Below are positions 1 to 5,990 of a stretch of 7,064 nucleotides of DNA, in pieces. Source of the DNA: UBA8653 sp963978155 (GTDB lineage Bacteria; Planctomycetota; Phycisphaerae; Phycisphaerales; SM1A02); contig CAXBRK010000107.1 in assembly GCA_963978155.1 (NCBI GenBank), positions 1-7,064 of the forward strand, read 5' to 3'. Under the pieces are notes generated by a model. The model worked only from the letters and a program-made list of their open reading frames with translations. It was not told the DNA's origin and did no database searches. A program made the translations under genes and the position numbers. Position 1 is the first letter of the stretch, and every line of letters begins with the position of its first letter.

Positions 1-774
1 GCCGAGACCATAGCCGACGTGCCTCAGTCGGATTGCCGATCTGAACGCCCTGTCTTTATCGTTGGAATGCCCCGATCGGGGACCACGTTGGTGGAGCAAA
101 TCCTGAGTGCTCATGGCAAAATCTACAGTGCTGGTGAAATTCGAAATATTGAAAAGCTGGCCGCTTCACTGCCCAGGCGTCTTCAGTCCCCTCTCACTGT
201 TCCCAAATGTTTCTCAGACCTTGACCAGAACACACTGACTGACGTTGCCCACGAGCATCTTGCTGACCTCGACGAGATCAGCCCAGAGCACGCACTTCGA
301 GTGGTCAACAAGAACCTTGAAAACTATTGGCACGTTGGGTTGTTGAACAGGTTGTATCCGAACGCCAAATTTCTCTTCATCAAGAGAGATCCTCGGGACA
401 ATGCGATGTCGATTTACTCAAACTGGTTCAATCCCAAAAAGTTCCCTTATGCCTACACGACGGATTTTGGAGACATCGGATTTGCCTATCGCCATATCCA
501 AAGACTGATGGACCACTGGACCGCCATCCTTCCATCATCGATTTTGAACATTCGATACGAAGATCTTGTTCGAGACACCGAAAGAATGAGCAAGAAGATG
601 ATCGATCACCTTGACTTGGAGTGGGATGAAAAGTGTCTTGATTTTCACCAAAGTCCGCGGTTGGTACTCACTTTGAGCTACGCCCAAGTGAACAAGCCAA
701 TTTACACCTCTTCTCACCGAAGATGGGAGGCGTACCGGGAGCACCTTGGAGCACTCGAGGATGAACTCGGTTGA
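1..774 (+). CDS. Sulfotransferase family protein, C-terminal part (5' end outside window)
   Basis: This encodes a PAPS-dependent sulfotransferase domain, which transfers sulfate from PAPS to an acceptor that cannot be told from sequence. The frame is open from base 1 without a stop, so the gene very likely starts upstream; the GTG at 19 is an internal Val in my reading. The 5'-phosphosulfate loop VGMPRSGTT lies at bases 61-87, followed by the typical VEQILSAHG. The 3'-phosphate region reads FIKRDPRDNAMSIY, with its Lys codon at 382-384. The C-terminal HRRWEAYREHLGAL block shows the true carboxy end is present. Many relatives carry TPR repeats in front of this domain; whether this one does cannot be seen. 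A hand count over 61-600 gives about 49% GC, against 60% or more in sampled lines of the other genes, which suggests a different history. It converges on the tRNA-Gly gene with a 33-bp gap and no evident terminator. Confidence 0.9.
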   Translation, partial: AETIADVPQSDCRSERPVFIVGMPRSGTTLVEQILSAHGKIYSAGEIRNIEKLAASLPRRLQSPLTVPKCFSDLDQNTLTDVAHEHLADLDEISPEHALRVVNKNLENYWHVGLLNRLYPNAKFLFIKRDPRDNAMSIYSNWFNPKKFPYAYTTDFGDIGFAYRHIQRLMDHWTAILPSSILNIRYEDLVRDTERMSKKMIDHLDLEWDEKCLDFHQSPRLVLTLSYAQVNKPIYTSSHRRWEAYREHLGALEDELG

Positions 775-807
775 GCCCAGTACGCTGACGAGGAGCTTCA
801 CCTGAAA

Positions 808-879
808 AGCGGCTGAAGGGATTCGAACCCTCGACATTCACGTTGGCAACGTGACGCTCTACCACTGAGCTACAGCCGC
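808..879 (-). tRNA. tRNA-Gly (anticodon GCC)
   Basis: Read on the minus strand, this 72-nt sequence folds into a full cloverleaf. The 7-bp acceptor stem is GCGGCTG paired with CAGCCGC. The D stem is GCTC/GAGC around loop AGTGGTA. The anticodon stem is TCACG/CGTGA around loop TTGCCAA, giving anticodon GCC for glycine codons GGC and GGT. The variable loop is 5 nt, and the T arm is GAGGG-TTCGAAT-CCCTT with one G-U pair. The discriminator base is T at 808, as is usual for bacterial tRNA-Gly. The bases after it are TTTC, so CCA is not encoded and must be added by CCA-adding enzyme. It is a single tRNA, not part of a cluster, convergent with the sulfotransferase gene and divergent from mutY. Confidence 0.97.
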
Positions 880-885
880 GATGTC

Positions 886-899
886 TCCCAGAATTGGGA
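886..899 (-). other. Small inverted repeat in the predicted 5' leader of tRNA-Gly
   Basis: TCCCA (886-890) and TGGGA (895-899) form a perfect 5-bp stem around a 4-nt loop. If transcription starts about 7 nt after the predicted -10 box, the tRNA precursor would begin at about 899, so this hairpin would be the first structure of its roughly 20-nt leader, removed by RNase P. It could equally be a chance palindrome or a protein site. The repeat is directly visible; its role is inferred. Confidence 0.3.
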
Positions 900-905
900 A
901 TGAAG

Positions 906-934
906 ATCATACCTCAGCAAATTGTTGAAGGCAA
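906..934 (-). promoter_or_regulatory. Predicted sigma70-type promoter of tRNA-Gly
   Basis: On the minus strand, TTGCCT (929-934, four of six matches to TTGACA) is followed after exactly 17 bp by TATGAT (906-911, five of six matches to TATAAT). Start of transcription would fall near 899, about 20 nt before the mature tRNA 5' end. Position, orientation and spacing all fit a tRNA promoter. The -35 box overlaps the region just in front of mutY on the other strand. Confidence 0.5.
927..931 (+). promoter_or_regulatory. Possible ribosome binding site for an alternative mutY GTG start
   Basis: GAAGG lies 9 nt before an in-frame GTG at 941, 12 codons ahead of the ATG at 977. It is the better Shine-Dalgarno match of the two; the ATG has only AGGGGTGG, ending about 21 nt upstream. 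It therefore bears on the start choice. I still prefer the ATG, because the extra 12 residues do not look like family sequence and this GAAGG also lies in the predicted tRNA promoter. Confidence 0.25.
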
Positions 935-976
935 GACCAAGTGCGGCAGGGGTGGAACGACCGATACGATCCCACC

Positions 977-2026
977 ATGTCGACCTCTGGCGGACATGAT
1001 GACCGTCTTGCATGGGCCGCGGGTGAAATTACCCGCTGGTTCCCCACTTCCGCCCGCGATCTGCCCTGGCGCCGGGTACGTACACCATGGCGGGCTCTGG
1101 TCTCAGAGTTCATGTTGCAGCAAACGCAAGTCTCTCGGGTCGCTGAACGGTTCGAGCCCTTTCTTGATGCATTCCCTTCCCCATTGGCCATGGTTGAAGC
1201 TGGGGAGGATGCGGTCTTGGCGAAATGGAGTGGGATGGGCTACTACCGGAGAGCACGCATGCTGCACGCCGCGGCTTTGGCCATTGTTGAACTCCATGAC
1301 GGGGTCGTTCCTGAAGATGCCACGACACTCGAGACCCTTCCAGGGGTTGGCCGTTACACCGCTGGTGCGATTGCTTCCATCGCTTGTGGTGAGAGTGTGC
1401 CCATTGTGGACGGCAACGTCGACCGGGTGTTTGCCCGGCTTACTGGTGATGCGTCTCTCCCGGGCACAAAGGGGCGAGACGCTCGACGCTGGGAAGAAGC
1501 GGGGGTGTATGTCGCCGCGGCCGACCGTCCGGAAGTGGCCAACGAGGGATTAATGGAACTCGGGGCACTTGTCTGCCAGCCCAAAGCAGCACAGTGTTTG
1601 ATTTGCCCGTTGGCAGCGCAATGCTGCGCTCTCGAGGCCGAGAAAGTGAGTGAGATTCCACCCCCCAAGCCAAGGCCGAAAAAGAAATTGGTTGAGATGC
1701 AAGTCGGGGTGTCGTGGTCCGGCAAGAAACTGTTGCTCGCACGCCGGCCGGATTCAGGTCTGTTCGCCAAGACCATGTTTCCACCGGAGGCTGAGTCTTT
1801 CCCGTCGTCAGAAGAAGGCCGCCCGCTCGGCGAGGTCCGGCATCAGACCACCCATCGTGATGTTCGGGTCCAAGTTTTCGCTTTCCCTGATCGATGCAAG
1901 GTCTCTGGGGCCGAATTGAAGCATCCCGATGATCCGCAGCTGGCACTCACCAGCTTGGCCAGCAAAATTATCGCACTGGCCCGGCGCGATCAGGAAGAAG
2001 ACTCGGGAGAAGCGGCCTCGTCTTGA
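977..2026 (+). CDS. mutY: A/G-specific adenine glycosylase MutY
   Basis: MutY removes adenine mispaired with 8-oxoguanine or guanine, the last barrier of the GO repair system; cytoplasmic. With the ATG start it has 349 residues, close to the family norm. LPWRR lies at 29-33 and SEFMLQQTQV at 43-52, with catalytic Glu44. The helix-hairpin-helix LPGVGRYTAG is at 121-130 and VDGNVDRV at 144-151 holds catalytic Asp145. The [4Fe-4S] ligands fit C-X6-C-X2-C-X5-C exactly (Cys200, 207, 210, 216). A proline/lysine-rich linker (about 227-237) leads to the NUDIX-like domain that recognises 8-oxoguanine. There the usual FSH loop appears as TTH (291-293), a Thr in place of the base-reading Ser. The start could instead be GTG at 941. 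The gene's last 37 bp overlap the converging phosphodiesterase gene, and the tail is rich in Glu, Asp and Ser. Confidence 0.96.
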   Translation: MSTSGGHDDRLAWAAGEITRWFPTSARDLPWRRVRTPWRALVSEFMLQQTQVSRVAERFEPFLDAFPSPLAMVEAGEDAVLAKWSGMGYYRRARMLHAAALAIVELHDGVVPEDATTLETLPGVGRYTAGAIASIACGESVPIVDGNVDRVFARLTGDASLPGTKGRDARRWEEAGVYVAAADRPEVANEGLMELGALVCQPKAAQCLICPLAAQCCALEAEKVSEIPPPKPRPKKKLVEMQVGVSWSGKKLLLARRPDSGLFAKTMFPPEAESFPSSEEGRPLGEVRHQTTHRDVRVQVFAFPDRCKVSGAELKHPDDPQLALTSLASKIIALARRDQEEDSGEAASS

Positions 2027-4200
2027 TCGTCTGGGTACGCCAGTCTCTGGTGTCGAATGGATCGCAGGCGTCCAATGATGGCGTCTTCAATCTCGTGGAG
2101 TTCGCGAAGCGTCAATTTGCACTCGTCAAACTGGCCATCCAGCAGCCGTTCCTTGGAAAGGTCGCGAACGATTGATTCAATCTTTCCGCTTGGCAGTTCC
2201 ACGGCCGCCCGGGAGGCGGATTCGCACGCGTCAGCGAGCATCAAGACCGCCGCCTCTTTGGAACGCGGGCGGGGACCGGGGTAGCGGAATGAGGCTTCTT
2301 CCACTTCTTCATCTTCCGAGGCGGCATCGCGTGCTTTGACGTAGAACCAGCGAACCACCTGGGTGCCATGGTGGCTGGAGATGAACTCACGCAGAGATTT
2401 GGGAAGGCCACTGGCCGCGGCCATTTCAAGGCCATCTTTCACATGGCCGGCAATGATGAGATAGCTGATGTTTGGTCGCAGTTCATCGTGCGGGTTCTCG
2501 CCTGATTGATTTTCGACGAAGTATTCGGGCTTGCGCATTTTGCCAATGTCGTGATACAGCGCGCCCACGTAAGCCAGTGCCGCATCGCCGCCAATGGCCG
2601 AGACGCCGGCTTCGACAAGAGACGCCACTTGCAACGAGTGGTCGTACGTTCCGGGCGCTCGAGCAGCCAACTCCTGCAACAAAGGGTGGCGAGGATCGCG
2701 GAGCTCGGCCAGCGTCATCCCGGTCACGCGGTCGAACCACCGTTCCATGGTCGGCAACAAACCCATTGCCAAGAACCCGATAAGCAGTGCGGTGAGCCAA
2801 GCGGCAAACGCTCTTGCGGCCCCTTGCCCAAAAAGTCCTTCGGTTCCGCTCGGAAGACTGGTCCATTCGGCCACGGCGGCCCCAAGCGCGAACACCACGG
2901 CACTGCGCCCGGCGGCCGAGAGAATGGTGGCACGGTCTTCGAAGTTCCCGAGTCTGGCCGCCATCACGGCTGCACCGGCCACAACGCCGGGGGCAAGCAT
3001 GATCGGAGCTGGCGCAACCAAAGCCCCCAGCACGCCGAGGGTTCCGCCCGCAATACCGCCCAGCATTCGGTCGTAGGCCAGAGAAACACTGATCGTGCCA
3101 AAAGCAGCAATGGCAATGACCGCGGCATCGCGGGCGGCGGGCAGGCGTTCACCAAGCAAGAAGGGGATCGCGAGCAGGCCAATCAACAGGCTGAGGAACG
3201 TGGCCAGACGAATGGCGTGGCGCGTGAGTTTGGGATGGCGATGGGCGGAAAAACCTGCCAGAGGGGCCATCACCAACAGGCACAGCAAAAATGCAGTGCC
3301 AAATTCGGACCATCCGAGCTGTGCGGTCTCGGCGTAGATCTTTTTGGCGTCGTCCAGTTGCTCCGCGGGGACCCTTTGCCCGGCACGCCACAGGATTTGT
3401 CCGGCTTCGTACTGCTCAACCACTTGGGGGGTTTGGTCGCGAGCTTGGAGTTCCAGCTGCGCTCTTCGATCACGGTCAAGGGTGATGGTGGGCTGTGCAT
3501 TGGGCCCAATGATTTCACGGGCCAATGGTGCAACGGCTTCTTCTGGGAGGCCCGCTCGAAGGATGGCGTTGGTGAGGTCGCTGGCCTTCGGGTTCTGATC
3601 AATTCGGATGATCGTCGTCGGCCGGACGACGCGGCCGCTGCTCAGTCTGACCAAGAGTCGACCCCGGGCCGAGGCTTCCGCATCAAGATCGTTGTCGACC
3701 AGGGGTATTTCCAGCAGGTACTCGTCGATGAGTCTTTTGACCTGCCGGTTCCACGTTGCTTCGGAGATTTGTGCGAGGGCGGTTCGCTCGGGTTCTGGGG
3801 TGCTTGCCTCACTTGCCCGAATCGCACTTCCGACCGCAACCAGATCTTCCTGAAGTCGAGCCAGCCACGCGTCGTCCGGAATCATTGGTCGATCAAGAAC
3901 GGCGAGTTCATTTTCAACCGCACGTTGTGATTCCGCTTCATCGACAAATGTCACCGCCTGCGGGACGGTGACGGTTTGATGGGCAATCCTCCCGGGAACA
4001 ACTTCGGGGCGAGATTGTCCCAAAAGCACCATGAATGCAACGATCGCCGTGGCGACCAGGAGGGCCGGCAAGCCCATGTGCCATCTGGGGTCGGCGAGTG
4101 CTTCCAGGAACGGTGCGCGGTTGGACTGCCCAAGGGCTTCACGCGCCGCCTCGCGGCGGGTTCGTGAAGTGGGCCGTCCGCGGTCGCCTGAGTCACTCAC
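1990..4200 (-). CDS. 7TM-HD membrane phosphohydrolase, probable c-di-AMP phosphodiesterase (PgpH/YqfF family)
   Basis: A 736-residue inner-membrane protein with full 7TM-HD layout. After a basic cytoplasmic N-terminus comes one membrane span (about 43-61), then an extracytoplasmic region (about 65-295, 7TMR-HDED-like). A bundle of roughly six or seven spans lies between 301 and 484, followed by a cytoplasmic HD domain. The metal ligands are all visible: His521 (TYDHSLQVA), His550-Asp551 (YHDIGKMRKPEYF), His586 (GHVKDG), His610-His611 (SSHHGT) and Asp657 (LADACESASR). Characterised relatives PgpH and YqfF hydrolyse c-di-AMP to pApA; substrate here is inferred from that. The start is GTG at 4200, whose last two bases form the gatA stop (GTGA), so translation is probably coupled to gatA. 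The last 12 codons plus stop overlap mutY on the other strand. The Ser/Glu-rich end is probably disordered. Confidence 0.93.
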   Translation of the reverse strand: MSDSGDRGRPTSRTRREAAREALGQSNRAPFLEALADPRWHMGLPALLVATAIVAFMVLLGQSRPEVVPGRIAHQTVTVPQAVTFVDEAESQRAVENELAVLDRPMIPDDAWLARLQEDLVAVGSAIRASEASTPEPERTALAQISEATWNRQVKRLIDEYLLEIPLVDNDLDAEASARGRLLVRLSSGRVVRPTTIIRIDQNPKASDLTNAILRAGLPEEAVAPLAREIIGPNAQPTITLDRDRRAQLELQARDQTPQVVEQYEAGQILWRAGQRVPAEQLDDAKKIYAETAQLGWSEFGTAFLLCLLVMAPLAGFSAHRHPKLTRHAIRLATFLSLLIGLLAIPFLLGERLPAARDAAVIAIAAFGTISVSLAYDRMLGGIAGGTLGVLGALVAPAPIMLAPGVVAGAAVMAARLGNFEDRATILSAAGRSAVVFALGAAVAEWTSLPSGTEGLFGQGAARAFAAWLTALLIGFLAMGLLPTMERWFDRVTGMTLAELRDPRHPLLQELAARAPGTYDHSLQVASLVEAGVSAIGGDAALAYVGALYHDIGKMRKPEYFVENQSGENPHDELRPNISYLIIAGHVKDGLEMAAASGLPKSLREFISSHHGTQVVRWFYVKARDAASEDEEVEEASFRYPGPRPRSKEAAVLMLADACESASRAAVELPSGKIESIVRDLSKERLLDGQFDECKLTLRELHEIEDAIIGRLRSIRHQRLAYPDDQDEAASPESSS

Positions 4201-5639
4201 GCGTTTCTGGCTCCTCGAATTCCCGCTTGGTCTCGGAGTTTTTCGATGCCCGCGGCCGTGTTCAACAGCGCTTCATCTGCAAATGGGGCGGCGAGCAGCT
4301 GCAACCCGAGCGGAAGAGACTGGTCGTCTTCTCCGAAAGGGATGGAGATGCCGGGAATGCCCGCGATGTTGGCTCCCACGGTGTAGCGGTCGCACAAATA
4401 CATCTCAACCGGATCGGTAATCCCGCCAAGTTCAAACGCGGTGCTGGGTGTGGTTGGACTGAGCAGCACGTCGCACGAGGCGAAGGCCTTGAGGTACTCG
4501 TCCCGAATCATTCGCCGGATCTTCAGGGCCCGGTTGTAGTACGCGTCGTAGTACCCAGCGCTAAGCACGTAGGTGCCGAGCAGGATGCGTCGGCGAACTT
4601 CAGCGCCGAATCCTTCGGATCGACTCAGGGCCATCAAGTCATCGGGTCCGGCTCCGGGTGCGTTCGCGCGATGCCCATACCGGATGCCATCAAAGCGGGC
4701 CAGGTTGGATGAAGCCTCGGCCGTGGCAATCACGTAATAGGTCGAGATGCCTTGGTCCAGCAGCGAAAGGTCGATGTCAACCAATTCAGCCCCGGCATCG
4801 GTCAAGTGCTTTCGGACCTGCTGCATCATGTTTGAGACGCTCTCGGCGTTTCCATCGGTCGTGGCTTGGGTGGGGATTCCAATCCGCATGCCCTTGAGAT
4901 CAGCCGGCTGAATTTGGCATGGTTTGGCCGGGGCGGGATCACAGGTGCCGTCCTTGGGGTCGCCCCCTCGAAGCACACCAAAGACGAGCGCGGCATCGGC
5001 ACTGTCCATCGTGAAAGGGCCAATCTGATCGAGACTGGAGGCGAAGGCGACCAGTCCCCACCGACTGACTTGGCCGTATGACGGCTTGAATCCGGTTACG
5101 CCACAAAAGGCTGCGGGCTGCCGAATGGATCCGCCAGTGTCCGAACCGAGTGCGACCGGGACCAATCCCGCGGCGACGGCAGCCGCGCTTCCTCCCGATG
5201 ACCCGCCGGGAACGCGAGTTGGATCGGCGGGATTTTTGACGGGGCCGAAGTGACACGTCTCAGTGGAGGAACCCATCGCAAACTCATCACAGTTCACCTT
5301 GCCGACAACAACGGCCCCGGCTTCCTCCAGTCGGGTGACGACGGTGGCGTCGAAGGGGGAGCAGTAGTCTTCGAGCATTTTCGAACCGCAACTGGTTCTG
5401 CCCTGTGTGGTGCAAATATTGTCTTTGATCGCAACGGGTACGCCGGCCAGGGGACCTCCAGGTTCACCGCCTGCGATGCGGCGATCGATGTCAGCGGCTG
5501 CGGCCAGGGCAGACTCATCAAAGGTCTCTCGGAATGCATTGGACGTGTCTGCTTGGATGCGGTTCAGCGCCTCTCGCACGACTTCTACGGCCGATCCTCC
5601 CGAGTTGACGTGTTGGGCAATATCGCGGGCGGTTTTCAT
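4197..5639 (-). CDS. gatA: Asp-tRNA(Asn)/Glu-tRNA(Gln) amidotransferase subunit A
   Basis: GatA is the glutaminase/amidase subunit of GatCAB. It releases ammonia from glutamine so that misacylated Glu-tRNA(Gln) or Asp-tRNA(Asn) can be amidated by GatB; cytoplasmic. It has 480 residues, the normal family length. The amidase-signature Ser-cisSer-Lys triad is intact: Lys72 (VAIKDNI), Ser147 (RVPGGSSGGS) and Ser171 (GSDTGGSIRQPAAF). The spacing of 75 and 24 residues equals that of Staphylococcus aureus GatA. GVTGFKPSYGQVSRWGLVAF (180-199) and MYLCDRYTVGANIAGIPGIS (413-432) are further family blocks. I chose the ATG at 5639 because it forms an ATGA overlap with the gatC stop and begins MKTARDIAQ; a longer frame from 5675 would add 12 non-family residues inside gatC. 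Its stop overlaps the GTG of the HD phosphodiesterase gene. gatB is not beside it. Confidence 0.98.
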   Translation of the reverse strand: MKTARDIAQHVNSGGSAVEVVREALNRIQADTSNAFRETFDESALAAAADIDRRIAGGEPGGPLAGVPVAIKDNICTTQGRTSCGSKMLEDYCSPFDATVVTRLEEAGAVVVGKVNCDEFAMGSSTETCHFGPVKNPADPTRVPGGSSGGSAAAVAAGLVPVALGSDTGGSIRQPAAFCGVTGFKPSYGQVSRWGLVAFASSLDQIGPFTMDSADAALVFGVLRGGDPKDGTCDPAPAKPCQIQPADLKGMRIGIPTQATTDGNAESVSNMMQQVRKHLTDAGAELVDIDLSLLDQGISTYYVIATAEASSNLARFDGIRYGHRANAPGAGPDDLMALSRSEGFGAEVRRRILLGTYVLSAGYYDAYYNRALKIRRMIRDEYLKAFASCDVLLSPTTPSTAFELGGITDPVEMYLCDRYTVGANIAGIPGISIPFGEDDQSLPLGLQLLAAPFADEALLNTAAGIEKLRDQAGIRGARNA

Positions 5640-5935
5640 GAACCCTCTCCCAACACTTTCGGCACCGCGATCCAAGCATCGTGGGTGGCGGGGGCAAGAT
5701 TGAGGACGTCATCGGTGCCCAGCGGGGCAGAAGTGGTGTCCTCACGAAGTGCGTTGCTGAGTTCGTGAGGGTTGTTCAGGGGTTCAACACCTTCCACATC
5801 GACCGAGGCGAGGGACTGGACGTGATCCAGCACTCGAACGAGGTCTTGTCGAACCGCTTCACGCTCTTCCGGCTCAAGGTGCAACCTGGCCAAGCTGGCA
5901 ACTTTCTGGACTGCGGAATCGTCAATTTCAGACAT
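5636..5935 (-). CDS. gatC: Asp-tRNA(Asn)/Glu-tRNA(Gln) amidotransferase subunit C
   Basis: GatC is the small subunit that wraps around the GatA-GatB interface and stabilises the complex. The 99-residue length is typical. Family blocks in order are VQKVASLARLHLEPEE (9-24), a helix ending in VDVEGVEP (45-52), LREDTTSAP (63-71), DVLNLAPATHDAW (76-88) and the closing VPKVLGEG (91-98). The ATG at 5935 has the ribosome binding site AAGGTGAG (5941-5948) 5 nt upstream, one of the clearest in the window. It is the first gene of the minus-strand unit gatC-gatA-HD phosphodiesterase and overlaps gatA by 4 nt (ATGA), the classic arrangement for stoichiometric translation. Upstream it faces the divergent HlyD-type gene across a very short gap. 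Confidence 0.96.
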   Translation of the reverse strand: MSEIDDSAVQKVASLARLHLEPEEREAVRQDLVRVLDHVQSLASVDVEGVEPLNNPHELSNALREDTTSAPLGTDDVLNLAPATHDAWIAVPKVLGEGS

Positions 5936-5990
5936 TGGGCCTCACCTTGAATGGGGGGTATGGATGAGGTCTATGATATTGCACTTCACC
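5936..5990. promoter_or_regulatory. Short divergent intergenic region between gatC and the adaptor gene, with candidate promoter elements
   Basis: Only 55 bp separate the two chosen starts. On the plus strand TTGAAT (5947-5952) and TATGAT (5972-5977) resemble -35 and -10 boxes, but 19 bp apart, slightly long; transcription would begin near 5984, only a few bases before ATG 5991. The same AT-rich patch reads TATCAT on the minus strand (5973-5978), a possible -10 for gatC with start near 5966, though no good -35 box is seen there. The gatC ribosome binding site (5941-5948) overlaps the plus-strand -35 candidate. A run of six G lies at 5953-5958. The elements are visible; their use is inferred. 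Confidence 0.35.

Noticed and set aside
775..807. Possible terminator between the sulfotransferase and tRNA-Gly genes.
   Set aside because: Only a 4-bp palindrome (TTCA-CC-TGAA) is present, without a GC-rich stem or T-run on either strand.
894..1553. A 219-codon plus-strand frame overlapping mutY in another phase.
   Set aside because: The translation is Pro/Arg/Ser-rich with no known motif, and mutY covers the region with all catalytic residues.
2506..3930. A 474-codon open frame on the plus strand, antisense to the HD phosphodiesterase gene.
   Set aside because: Its codons are exactly in register with the real gene on the other strand, so a stop needs a TTA, CTA or TCA codon in the real gene, and these are rare in GC-rich DNA. 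The translation shows no recognisable domain, while the minus-strand product has all HD ligands and membrane spans.
4035..4712. A 225-codon plus-strand frame across the HD gene start and the gatA 3' end.
   Set aside because: It is the codon-aligned antisense shadow of gatA, crosses two confident genes, and gives no recognisable protein.
5640..5675. A longer gatA start at 5675.
   Set aside because: It would add 12 residues unlike GatA and overlap gatC by 40 bp; the ATG at 5639 gives the usual ATGA junction and family N-terminus.
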